From assembly GCA_018662905.1 (NCBI GenBank), contig JABJFE010000173.1:1-14050 (forward strand): 14,050 nt of DNA, read 5' to 3'. The notes beneath the pieces are model-generated. The model did no database searches. It worked only from the letters and a program-made list of their open reading frames with translations, and was not told where the DNA came from. Shown in pieces: positions 7,218 to 13,236 of the stretch. Position 1 is the first letter of the stretch. Each line of letters opens with the position of its first letter. Origin of the DNA: Flavobacteriaceae bacterium (lineage in GTDB: Bacteria > Bacteroidota > Bacteroidia > Flavobacteriales > Flavobacteriaceae). The position numbers were made by a program, and so were the translations under genes.

Positions 7218-7451
7218 ATGAAAGTTGCTTTTTATATAATTAGCTTTTTTCTTATTATAGCATGTAACCCTTCAAATATGACTTGTGGGGAAATTGATAG
7301 TAAGTATGAAAAAAATGGTGAGTATTTTTTTGCTTTGGTTCTGGCTAGTAATGGCGGTAATAACGAACCAGGAAGAATCTATGGTGATGTCTCTGTTGAA
7401 AAATCAGTATATTTATTAAAAGATATTGGTGATGAATATTGTATAGAATAA
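7218..7451 (+). CDS. Small lipoprotein, paralogue B
   Basis: The 77-residue precursor has a hydrophobic signal and a lipobox-like IIAC with Cys16 as the lipidation site, leaving about 62 mature residues. It is a clear paralogue of the lipoprotein at 4387-4641: Cys16 and Cys23 are at the same positions, then CGEI-SKY, K-x2-EYF, the shared KSVY and IGDE-x-C-x-E ending (Cys75 here). The variable centre is Asn/Gly-rich (ASNGGNNEPGR). The conserved inner cysteine pair suggests a disulfide-stabilised periplasmic or surface mini-domain. I do not recognise the family. It begins 29 nt after the S9 peptidase stop and ends 30 nt before the OsmC gene. Position on both sides of one peptidase suggests a shared role in secretion, anchoring or regulation of that enzyme, but this is inference. 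Confidence 0.82.
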   Translation: MKVAFYIISFFLIIACNPSNMTCGEIDSKYEKNGEYFFALVLASNGGNNEPGRIYGDVSVEKSVYLLKDIGDEYCIE

Positions 7452-7481
7452 ATTGGAAAATGTTAATTTTAAAATTTAAAT

Positions 7482-7901
7482 ATGAAAAGAAAAGTAGTTG
7501 CAGTTTGGAAAGGAGATGGCGCTGACGGAAATGGAGTTTTGTCAACTCAAAGCGGGGCATTTAATAACATGCCTTATAGTTTTAAAACTAGATTTGAAAA
7601 TGATAATGGAGATCTTGGGACTAATCCAGAAGAACTAATAGCTGCTGCCCATGCAGGTTGTTTTAACATGAAGCTAAGTTTTGTTTTAAATGAAGCAAAT
7701 TTTAACCCTAAGGAGCTCAACACAGAAGCTGTTCTAACATTTGTTGATGGAAAAATCATTTCAATTCAATTGAATTTAAAAGCTAAAGTTCCCGGAATTA
7801 ATAAAGAAAAGTTTGAAGAATTAGCAGAAGATGCTAAAGCCAATTGTCCAATATCTGGTGTTTTAAACTGTGAAATAATTTTAAATTCCGTGCTGATTTA
7901 G
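7482..7901 (+). CDS. OsmC-family thiol peroxidase
   Basis: The 139-residue protein has the length and motifs of OsmC. The peroxidatic Cys60 sits in AAAHAGCF at the start of the long helix and the resolving Cys122 in KANCPIS near the C-terminus. NPEELIAAAHAGC (residues 48-60) is the classical OsmC signature. Arg37 and Glu50/Glu51 are the probable catalytic partners. Family knowledge: OsmC proteins are cytoplasmic dimeric peroxidases that reduce organic hydroperoxides, often induced by osmotic or oxidative stress. It follows the second lipoprotein by 30 nt and may be the last gene of the operon. Its TAG stop overlaps the stop of the convergent metallo-hydrolase gene by 4 bp, so no separate terminator lies between them. 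Confidence 0.95.
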   Translation: MKRKVVAVWKGDGADGNGVLSTQSGAFNNMPYSFKTRFENDNGDLGTNPEELIAAAHAGCFNMKLSFVLNEANFNPKELNTEAVLTFVDGKIISIQLNLKAKVPGINKEKFEELAEDAKANCPISGVLNCEIILNSVLI

Positions 7902-8851
7902 AGTTCTAATTCCAGTCCTTCAGCCGCAACATTATATCCTTTTGATACTACATTTTGGTACTCTTCTGATTCAAAATTTAGAAGGGGGTTTGTATGATTT
8001 AAATGTATATAATATATTTTATTTCGATCAGATTCTTTTAAATCTTTAAACAATTCCAAACTTTCAATAATAAAAGGATGTGGAATTTCTGAGATGTCTC
8101 TATTATTTATTTCTTTAGAGTCATAAAAAGTCCCATCCAAAAAAGCATAATCAACTTCAGTAATTAAGTTTTTAATTGACTTATCCCATTTATCCCATTT
8201 ATCAATATCTGGAATAAAAAGTGCTGTTTTTTTTGGGCCAATAATTTTAAACCCAACTGTTTCGGAATATTCATCTCTGTGTGGAACTTTGAAAGGGATT
8301 ATTGATAAACCTTCGCTTAACTCTATAGGTTTTTCGTTAAAAATCTTTTTTAAGTCGACATTTTTTAGCTTAACCAGTTGATCCCATGGCCCATTTGTAG
8401 AAATAAACTCTGTCATTTTAGGCATTAAGAAAAGTGGCATTTTTGAAGAATTTAGAACTTCTCTGCCCAAATTAGTCAAGCCAGAATAATGTCCTATGTG
8501 AGCATGAGTAATAAATATTCCATTAAGGTTTTTATTTCCATTTTTTAAAAAATTATTTAATTGAAATGAAATGTCAGGTGACGCTTCTATTAAATAATTT
8601 TTATTTTCTTTTAGGTCAGAAATACCTAAACTAACAACATGCTTTTTAGAATATCCTTTTTTAAAATAATCCTTGCAGCATGTTTTATTACAACCCAAAT
8701 GCGGAATACCACCATCTTGAACTGTTCCTAAAATTTTTAATGAAACGCCGTTAGATTCTATTTTATTATTTTGTGATTGAGAATCACATCCTATAAACAA
8801 CAAACACAGGCAAAAAAGAATATTAAATTTTATATATTTTATAAGAATCAT
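7898..8851 (-). CDS. PqqB-like metallo-beta-lactamase-fold lipoprotein
   Basis: The 317-residue protein starts with a hydrophobic signal ending LFIGC (Cys22), so it is probably a lipoprotein of the periplasm or outer membrane. The body matches PqqB-like MBL proteins in order: LGTVQDGGIPHLGC, a Cys54/Cys58/Cys59 cluster reminiscent of the structural zinc site of PqqB, THAHIGHYSGL (residues 115-125), VPHRDEYSETVGF (His191), PDIDKW (Asp215), LDGTFY, IPHPFI and HLNHTNP. The metal motif reads H-x-H-x-G-H, with Gly120 where hydrolytic MBL enzymes have Asp. Length is close to that of PqqB (about 300). No other pqq gene is in the window, so PQQ biosynthesis is not implied. It is last of the trpS-SPOR-thioesterase run, 6 nt after the thioesterase. 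Activity is unknown; hydrolase or oxygenase chemistry is possible. Confidence 0.88.
   Translation of the reverse strand: MILIKYIKFNILFCLCLLFIGCDSQSQNNKIESNGVSLKILGTVQDGGIPHLGCNKTCCKDYFKKGYSKKHVVSLGISDLKENKNYLIEASPDISFQLNNFLKNGNKNLNGIFITHAHIGHYSGLTNLGREVLNSSKMPLFLMPKMTEFISTNGPWDQLVKLKNVDLKKIFNEKPIELSEGLSIIPFKVPHRDEYSETVGFKIIGPKKTALFIPDIDKWDKWDKSIKNLITEVDYAFLDGTFYDSKEINNRDISEIPHPFIIESLELFKDLKESDRNKIYYIHLNHTNPLLNFESEEYQNVVSKGYNVAAEGLELEL
8181..8203 (-). repeat. 9-bp tandem repeat in the PqqB-like gene
   Basis: On the + strand TTATCCCAT occurs at 8181-8189 and 8190-8198, followed by a partial TTATC. It codes the repeated Asp-Lys-Trp of IDKWDKWDKS, directly after the metal-site Asp215. It probably arose by a small duplication and stays in frame. 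Confidence 0.85.
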
Positions 8852-8857
8852 GTTTAT

Positions 8858-9367
8858 TTAGTCAAAAAGAGCTTTTAGCTCAGTGGCTTCTTTAGCGGAT
8901 AATTTACCTGCTAAAACTAAACTTAATTGTCTTCTTCTTAACGCTGCAGAATATCTTTCTTTTTCTAGTTTGGATTCCGGTAGAATTTGTGGAACTTTTA
9001 CTGTTTTACCTTCTTTGTTTAAAGCTACAAAAGTAAAGATAGCCTCATTAACCTTAGTCTTTTTGGGGTTAGTTTTGTTTTGTTTCCATACGTCAATGAA
9101 AACTTCCATTGAAGAGCTAAATGCTCTTGAAACCTTTGCTTCAATCGTTAAAATACTTCCTACAGGAACAGGTTCGCCAAATGAAACGTTGTTAACAGAT
9201 GCTGTAACTACAATTTGTTCTGAGTGTTTAATTGCAGCGATACTAGCTACCCTATCCATTCTTGCCAATAACTCTCCTCCGAAAAGACTATTTAAACTAT
9301 TTGTGTCTCCAGGGAGCACAAGATCTGTTTGAATTGTTTTAGAATTTTCTGGTGTTTTGGATTGCAT
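8858..9367 (-). CDS. Hotdog-fold acyl-CoA thioesterase
   Basis: The 169-residue protein hydrolyses acyl-CoA to fatty acid and CoA in the cytoplasm. It carries the hotdog signature of the acyl-CoA thioesterase (BACH/YciA-like) group near the N-terminus: PGDTNSLNSLFGGELLARMD (residues 19-38). Asn23 and Asp38 are candidate catalytic residues and GG30-31 opens the central helix. The later strands fit the fold (FGEPVPVGSILTIEAKVSRA, with a valine-rich VFIDVWKQN stretch after it). The C-terminus has an arginine-rich RRRQLSLVLAGKL segment. The gene starts 2 nt after the stop of the HU/SPOR gene and ends 6 nt before the PqqB-like gene, so translational coupling is likely. Chain-length preference is not deducible. 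Confidence 0.92.
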   Translation of the reverse strand: MQSKTPENSKTIQTDLVLPGDTNSLNSLFGGELLARMDRVASIAAIKHSEQIVVTASVNNVSFGEPVPVGSILTIEAKVSRAFSSSMEVFIDVWKQNKTNPKKTKVNEAIFTFVALNKEGKTVKVPQILPESKLEKERYSAALRRRQLSLVLAGKLSAKEATELKALFD

Positions 9368-9369
9368 TT

Positions 9370-10287
9370 TTATTTTTGACTATTAATATCTAAAAGCCAA
9401 GCGTCTTTATTTTCTTTTTTCTGAATAGATCTTAAACCTTTTACAGCCTCTACTCTATTAGAGAACCCTTCAAAAGCAACAGGATTTAACCCCTTTTCAT
9501 TAAGCGGTAAAACCTTTGAGTCGTATCCTTTTTCTTTTAAAGTTGCAACAAGATTCTCAGCATTCTTAGAGACTCTAAATGCGCCTGCTATAATATAAAA
9601 CTGAGATGCTTTTCGGTTTACATTTATTGTAAGTGAAGGTAATGAGCCTAAATCAAAAACTGCCTTTTGAACTTTAGAAAAAGATTCATTTCTTAAGTTT
9701 TGTTCGTAAGCTAATTTTTGTTCTAAAAGGTCATTGTTAATATTATAATATATAGAACTTGCTCCAAAAATTAAACAAGCCCAAACAGCAGCTGATTGAT
9801 AAAATTTAGATTTTTTAATTGACCTTACTTTTGGTTTAAAAGAAATTTCTTTTTTATTAAATCCTTCTTCTTTACTTAACTCTTTGATATAAATTGGAGA
9901 TAGTCCGAAAGAATCTTTTAAAAAATTCTTAGCTAAAGACGGAGTAAAAACTATATTTCCTTCTTTATTTAAATTTAACTCGCCTATGTCCTTTAGTTCG
10001 ACTGATTGTTTTTTAAGACTAAGGGTGATTTTTATAACTTCTTGATGTATCTCTTTTAATGATAAATCATATTCAGTATTTGACTTTTCAGACATGTGTT
10101 TAGCCAAAAGACCATCATTTGCTTTAATTTGAGAGTTAAAAGATATCTGTTTTGAAGGAGGATAAAACTTTTCGTTTTCTAAGTCATAATGAGCTGACTT
10201 AAAGTTACCTAGAAAACTGCCTAAACCTGGAACGGTGACACAATCGTGTTCAACAAGTAATTCGCTAACAAGTTTAGAAAGTTGCAT
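9370..10287 (-). CDS. HU-CCDC81-like / transmembrane / SPOR domain protein
   Basis: The 305-residue protein has a composite layout. Residues about 1-57 (MQLSKLVSELLVEHDCVTVPGLG start) and about 58-128 resemble the paired HU-like, CCDC81-type domains found in Bacteroidetes. A basic segment (KPKVRSIKKSK) precedes one membrane helix at about 163-183. A short, likely helical stalk leads to a C-terminal SPOR domain at about 228-303 (QFYIIAGAFRVSKNAENL and following). Topology inferred: HU-like part in the cytoplasm, SPOR in the periplasm. Family knowledge: SPOR domains bind glycan strands lacking stem peptides at division sites, while HU folds can bind DNA or proteins. The protein could therefore link the cell wall at the septum with a cytoplasmic partner. 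It follows trpS by 48 nt and precedes the thioesterase by 2 nt. Confidence 0.88.
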   Translation of the reverse strand: MQLSKLVSELLVEHDCVTVPGLGSFLGNFKSAHYDLENEKFYPPSKQISFNSQIKANDGLLAKHMSEKSNTEYDLSLKEIHQEVIKITLSLKKQSVELKDIGELNLNKEGNIVFTPSLAKNFLKDSFGLSPIYIKELSKEEGFNKKEISFKPKVRSIKKSKFYQSAAVWACLIFGASSIYYNINNDLLEQKLAYEQNLRNESFSKVQKAVFDLGSLPSLTINVNRKASQFYIIAGAFRVSKNAENLVATLKEKGYDSKVLPLNEKGLNPVAFEGFSNRVEAVKGLRSIQKKENKDAWLLDINSQK

Positions 10288-10335
10288 ATACTCAAAAATA
10301 CATTTTTTTGATTTAATTTCTAAACTTAAACCTGT

Positions 10336-11307
10336 CTAATTATAACCAAGCTTTTCTCTGACCCTATTTAAAACTTCTTGAGCTACTTTATTTGCTTTTA
10401 AAGCGCCTAATTTTAGAACTTCATCAAGTTCGTCTTTATTAGACATGTAGTGATCAAAACTTTCTCTTTGTTTAGAAAATTTTGAAATTATATAGTTGAA
10501 AAGCTCTGTTTTAGCATGACCATAACCAAATCCACCATTAATATAATTTTCTTTTAATGATGTTATAGAATTTTGGTCAGCTATTAAGCTGTACAGCTTA
10601 AATACATTACAATTTTCATAATCTTTAGGTTCATCGATTGAAGTGCTATCAGTTTGAATTCCCATGATCTGCTTTTTTAAAGCTTTTACAGGGAGAAAAA
10701 TGTCAATTATATTCCCTTTAGATTTACTCATTTTTTCACCATTTGTACCATGAATTAATTGAGTTTCTTTATTAACTTTTGCAGCAGGCAAAACAAATGT
10801 TTCTCCATAAGTATTGTTAAATCTAGAGGCAACATCTCTGGTCATTTCTAAATGTTGTTGTTGGTCTTTTCCTACTGGAACTTGTTCAGCGTCATACAAT
10901 AATATATCTGCCGCCATAAGCATTGGGTAGGTGAAAATCCCTGCGTTAACATCGCTTAATCTGTCAGATTTATCTTTAAAAGAGTGTGCCAACGTAAGTC
11001 TTTGATATGGAAAATGACATGATAATATCCACGAAAGCTCAGTGGCTTGAGGGACATCACTTTGTCTATAAAAAATCGTTTTTTCAGTATTTAGGCCAAA
11101 AGCCAACCAAGCAGCTGCAGTTGCGTAAGTATTATTTCTAAGGACGTCTTTGTCTTTAATTTGGGTTAAAGAATGCATGTCTGCAATAAATAAAAACGAT
11201 TCGTTTTTTGATTCATTTGACATTTTTATCGCAGGAACTATAGCTCCCAAAATATTTCCTAAATGAGGAGTCCCGGTACTTTGTATTCCTGTTAGAATTC
11301 TTGACAT
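10336..11307 (-). CDS. trpS: Tryptophanyl-tRNA synthetase
   Basis: The 323-residue class I synthetase charges tRNA-Trp with tryptophan using ATP. The HIGH-equivalent motif is GTPHLGN (His15, Gly17, Asn18) and the KMSKS loop is exact at residues 192-196 (GEKMSKSKGN). Between them the tryptophan pocket region includes MLMAADILLYDAEQVPVGKDQ (positions about 129-149), typical of bacterial TrpRS. Length is close to the usual 325-335 residues. The start ATG at 11305-11307 directly precedes the first beta strand (SRILTGIQ), so no longer start is needed. A perfect TAnnTTTG element lies 17 nt upstream. It is probably first in a four-gene transcript and diverges from the plsC-type gene. No Trp attenuator is visible in the short leader. 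Confidence 0.97.
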   Translation of the reverse strand: MSRILTGIQSTGTPHLGNILGAIVPAIKMSNESKNESFLFIADMHSLTQIKDKDVLRNNTYATAAAWLAFGLNTEKTIFYRQSDVPQATELSWILSCHFPYQRLTLAHSFKDKSDRLSDVNAGIFTYPMLMAADILLYDAEQVPVGKDQQQHLEMTRDVASRFNNTYGETFVLPAAKVNKETQLIHGTNGEKMSKSKGNIIDIFLPVKALKKQIMGIQTDSTSIDEPKDYENCNVFKLYSLIADQNSITSLKENYINGGFGYGHAKTELFNYIISKFSKQRESFDHYMSNKDELDEVLKLGALKANKVAQEVLNRVREKLGYN

Positions 11308-11324
11308 TTATCTTAGATTAATAA

Positions 11325-11332
11325 CAAAAGTA
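11325..11332 (-). promoter_or_regulatory. Candidate -7 promoter element for trpS operon
   Basis: On the minus strand this reads TACTTTTG, an exact match to the Bacteroidetes -7 consensus TAnnTTTG. It ends 17 nt before the trpS start codon, giving a leader of roughly a dozen bases. No TTG stands at the right distance for a -33 box, so the call rests on the -7 element and on its place in a divergent intergenic gap. Confidence 0.45.
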
Positions 11333-11376
11333 ATAGTTTTATAAATTATATCACTCATTTAATTACATTTACACTT

Positions 11377-12129
11377 ATGGTTAAGTATATAAAAATAGGT
11401 CTATGTGGGTTGTACAACATATGGTTTTACTGTTTAGCTGCTACTGGAATTATAATATGTCTTCCACTTTTTTTTGTATTTAGTTTTAAAGAAGAATGGT
11501 ACCCTCAGTTTTACTGGGTTGCTAGAAATATATGGGCGAAGCTTATTTTATTAGGAATGGGACTACTGCCTAAAATTGAATTTTCCGAACCCCTTTTGAA
11601 AGGTGAAAATTATATGCTTACAGCTAATCATAAAAGTATGATTGATGTGATGCTTATGCTTCAAATAAGTAAAAATCCAATTGTTTTTGTTGGGAAAAAA
11701 GAATTAGTAGTTCTTCCTGTTTTCGGCTTTTTTTACAAAAGAGTTTGTATAATGGTAGACAGAGAGAATCCTAATAGTCGAAAAGCTGTTTATAGTCACG
11801 CTGAAAGAAGGTTAAAACAAGGTTTAAGCCTTTGTATTTTTGCTGAGGGCCTAGTTACATCTCCAGAAATAAAGCTAGCACCTTTTAAAAACGGTGTTTT
11901 TAGATTTTCTATACACTGTCAAATACCTATAGTTCCTATGTCATTTTATGATTGTGAAAGACGATATCCTTACCATTTTTCTTACAATCATTATGTTGGA
12001 GGCCCAGGACTTTTAAGGGCTAAGGTTCATAATCATATTGACACCAAAGGTCTTAAAGAAAAGGATATGGAAAACTTAAAGCAAAAAGTTTATGATTTTA
12101 TGCTAGCAGATTTAGAGCCTAGGCTTTAA
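11377..12129 (+). CDS. plsC: PlsC-type 1-acylglycerol-3-phosphate acyltransferase
   Basis: The 250-residue membrane-associated protein has a hydrophobic N-terminus (residues about 8-36) and an acyltransferase domain. Motif I is NHKSMID, with catalytic His85 and Asp90 in H-x4-D spacing. Motif II is near VGKKELVVLPVFG (about 105-117). Motif III reads FAEGLVT (155-161), so Glu157-Gly158 are kept but the usual Thr-Arg of EGTR is replaced by Leu-Val. Motif IV is IPIVPMSF (183-190). Such departures in motif III are known among Bacteroidetes homologues as far as I recall. The expected reaction is acylation of lysophosphatidic acid to phosphatidic acid at the inner membrane; another lysolipid or aminolipid acceptor is possible. 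It diverges from trpS across 69 nt, and its last 11 bp overlap the 3' end of recA. Confidence 0.88.
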   Translation: MVKYIKIGLCGLYNIWFYCLAATGIIICLPLFFVFSFKEEWYPQFYWVARNIWAKLILLGMGLLPKIEFSEPLLKGENYMLTANHKSMIDVMLMLQISKNPIVFVGKKELVVLPVFGFFYKRVCIMVDRENPNSRKAVYSHAERRLKQGLSLCIFAEGLVTSPEIKLAPFKNGVFRFSIHCQIPIVPMSFYDCERRYPYHFSYNHYVGGPGLLRAKVHNHIDTKGLKEKDMENLKQKVYDFMLADLEPRL

Positions 12130-13117
12130 TTATTTCAATAATTTTAGCTTCGATTTCATCCGATAACTCTGGATTATCTGTCAAAATGGTCTTAACAGAA
12201 TCCCTCCCTTGTCCCAATTTAGTGTCTCCATAACTAAACCATGATCCACTTTTATCAATTATATCATGTTCAACTCCTAAATCAATGATTTCACCTAGCT
12301 TAGAAATTCCCTTCCCATACATTATGTCGAACTCACTTACTTTGAAAGGAGGAGCAACTTTATTTTTAACAACCTTAACTCTAGTTTTGTTACCTAAAAC
12401 ATTTCCGCTAGTGTCTTTTATTTGAGTTGATCTTCTTATATCTAATCTAACTGAAGCATAAAATTTTAGTGCATTCCCGCCTGTTGTAGTTTCAGGATTT
12501 CCAAACATAACTCCAATTTTTTCACGTAACTGGTTAATAAACATAACCGTACAATTGGTTTTACTAATATTTGAAGTTAACTTTCTTAAAGCTTGAGACA
12601 TTAATCTTGCATGAAGACCCATTTTAGAATCTCCCATTTCACCTTCGATTTCACTTCTTGGTGTTAAAGCAGCAACAGAGTCAATAACAATAATATCAAT
12701 TGCTCCTGATCTAATTAAATTGTCCGCAATTTCAAGAGCTTGTTCACCATTATCAGGCTGTGAAATTATTAATTCATCAATATTAATTCCTAAGTTTTGA
12801 GCATAAAACCTATCAAAAGCATGTTCCGCATCAATAAAAGCAGCAATACCACCAGCTTTTTGACATTCAGCTATTGCGTGTAAAGTCAAAGTTGTTTTAC
12901 CAGAAGATTCTGGCCCATATATTTCAATAACTCGTCCTTTTGGATATCCTCCAACGCCTAATGCACCATCAAGGGTTAAAGATCCGCTAGAAATTGAATC
13001 AATTTTTACCACCTCTGCATCACCCAATTTCATAACCGTTCCTTTTCCGTAAGTTTTATCTAATTTGTCTAAGGTTAATTGTAACGCTTTTAGTTTTGAA
13101 TCTTTTTCTTTGCTCAT
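12119..13117 (-). CDS. recA: Recombinase RecA
   Basis: The 332-residue protein catalyses ATP-dependent DNA strand exchange and stimulates LexA-type self-cleavage in the SOS response. Walker A is GPESSGKTT (residues 68-76, Lys74), Walker B ends at Asp146 in IDIIVIDS, and loop L1 lies near PRSEIEGEMGD. The switch residue Gln196 is in NQLREKIGVMFG and loop L2 contains GNPETTTGGNALKF. It is about 20 residues shorter than E. coli RecA (352), ending at EAKIIEIIKA without the long acidic C-terminal tail that in E. coli restrains activity. The TAG stop at 12119-12121 lies inside the convergent plsC-type gene. The start ATG (13115-13117) is followed by a Lys-rich N-terminal helix typical of the family. 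recA diverges from trhO across an AT-rich gap. Confidence 0.98.
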   Translation of the reverse strand: MSKEKDSKLKALQLTLDKLDKTYGKGTVMKLGDAEVVKIDSISSGSLTLDGALGVGGYPKGRVIEIYGPESSGKTTLTLHAIAECQKAGGIAAFIDAEHAFDRFYAQNLGINIDELIISQPDNGEQALEIADNLIRSGAIDIIVIDSVAALTPRSEIEGEMGDSKMGLHARLMSQALRKLTSNISKTNCTVMFINQLREKIGVMFGNPETTTGGNALKFYASVRLDIRRSTQIKDTSGNVLGNKTRVKVVKNKVAPPFKVSEFDIMYGKGISKLGEIIDLGVEHDIIDKSGSWFSYGDTKLGQGRDSVKTILTDNPELSDEIEAKIIEIIKA

Positions 13118-13236
13118 AAAATTGTGGAATTAAATTACATGTCTAAAGTACAATATATTTAATTTAAGTCATAGCGTATTATGCTTGATTTTTTTGCTAA
13201 TTTTTAAAATATTATTTTCGCATCTAGTTAAGGTAA
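13118..13236. promoter_or_regulatory. Divergent recA-trhO intergenic region
   Basis: This 119-nt, very AT-rich gap must hold the promoters of both genes. On the minus strand TACTTTAG (13143-13150) matches the -7 consensus at seven of eight positions and could serve recA, though no good -33 box accompanies it. Around it an 8-bp inverted repeat (AATTAAAT 13128-13135, ATTTAATT 13157-13164, 21 nt apart) brackets the possible recA promoter. It is all A/T and may be chance. No recognisable LexA box was found. Confidence 0.5.
13193..13220 (+). promoter_or_regulatory. Candidate trhO promoter
   Basis: TTTG at 13193-13196, a 16-nt spacer and TATTTTCG at 13213-13220 approximate the Bacteroidetes TTG / TAnnTTTG promoter with one mismatch in the -7 box and a spacer one base short. 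It would give a leader of about 11 nt before the ATG at 13237. Confidence 0.3.

Noticed and set aside
7898..8851. Annotation of the MBL protein as true PqqB of PQQ biosynthesis
   Set aside because: It carries a lipoprotein signal and no pqqA, C, D or E is nearby, so only a PqqB-like family call is justified.
8883..9332. Plus-strand 149-codon frame opposite the thioesterase gene
   Set aside because: The minus strand has the hotdog signature and fits the operon spacing; the antisense product looks like shadow coding.
10293..10300. TATTTTTG on the minus strand, a perfect TAnnTTTG, just before the HU/SPOR gene
   Set aside because: It ends only 5 nt before the start codon and has no -33 box at the right spacing, so it would require a leaderless transcript; chance in AT-rich DNA is more likely.
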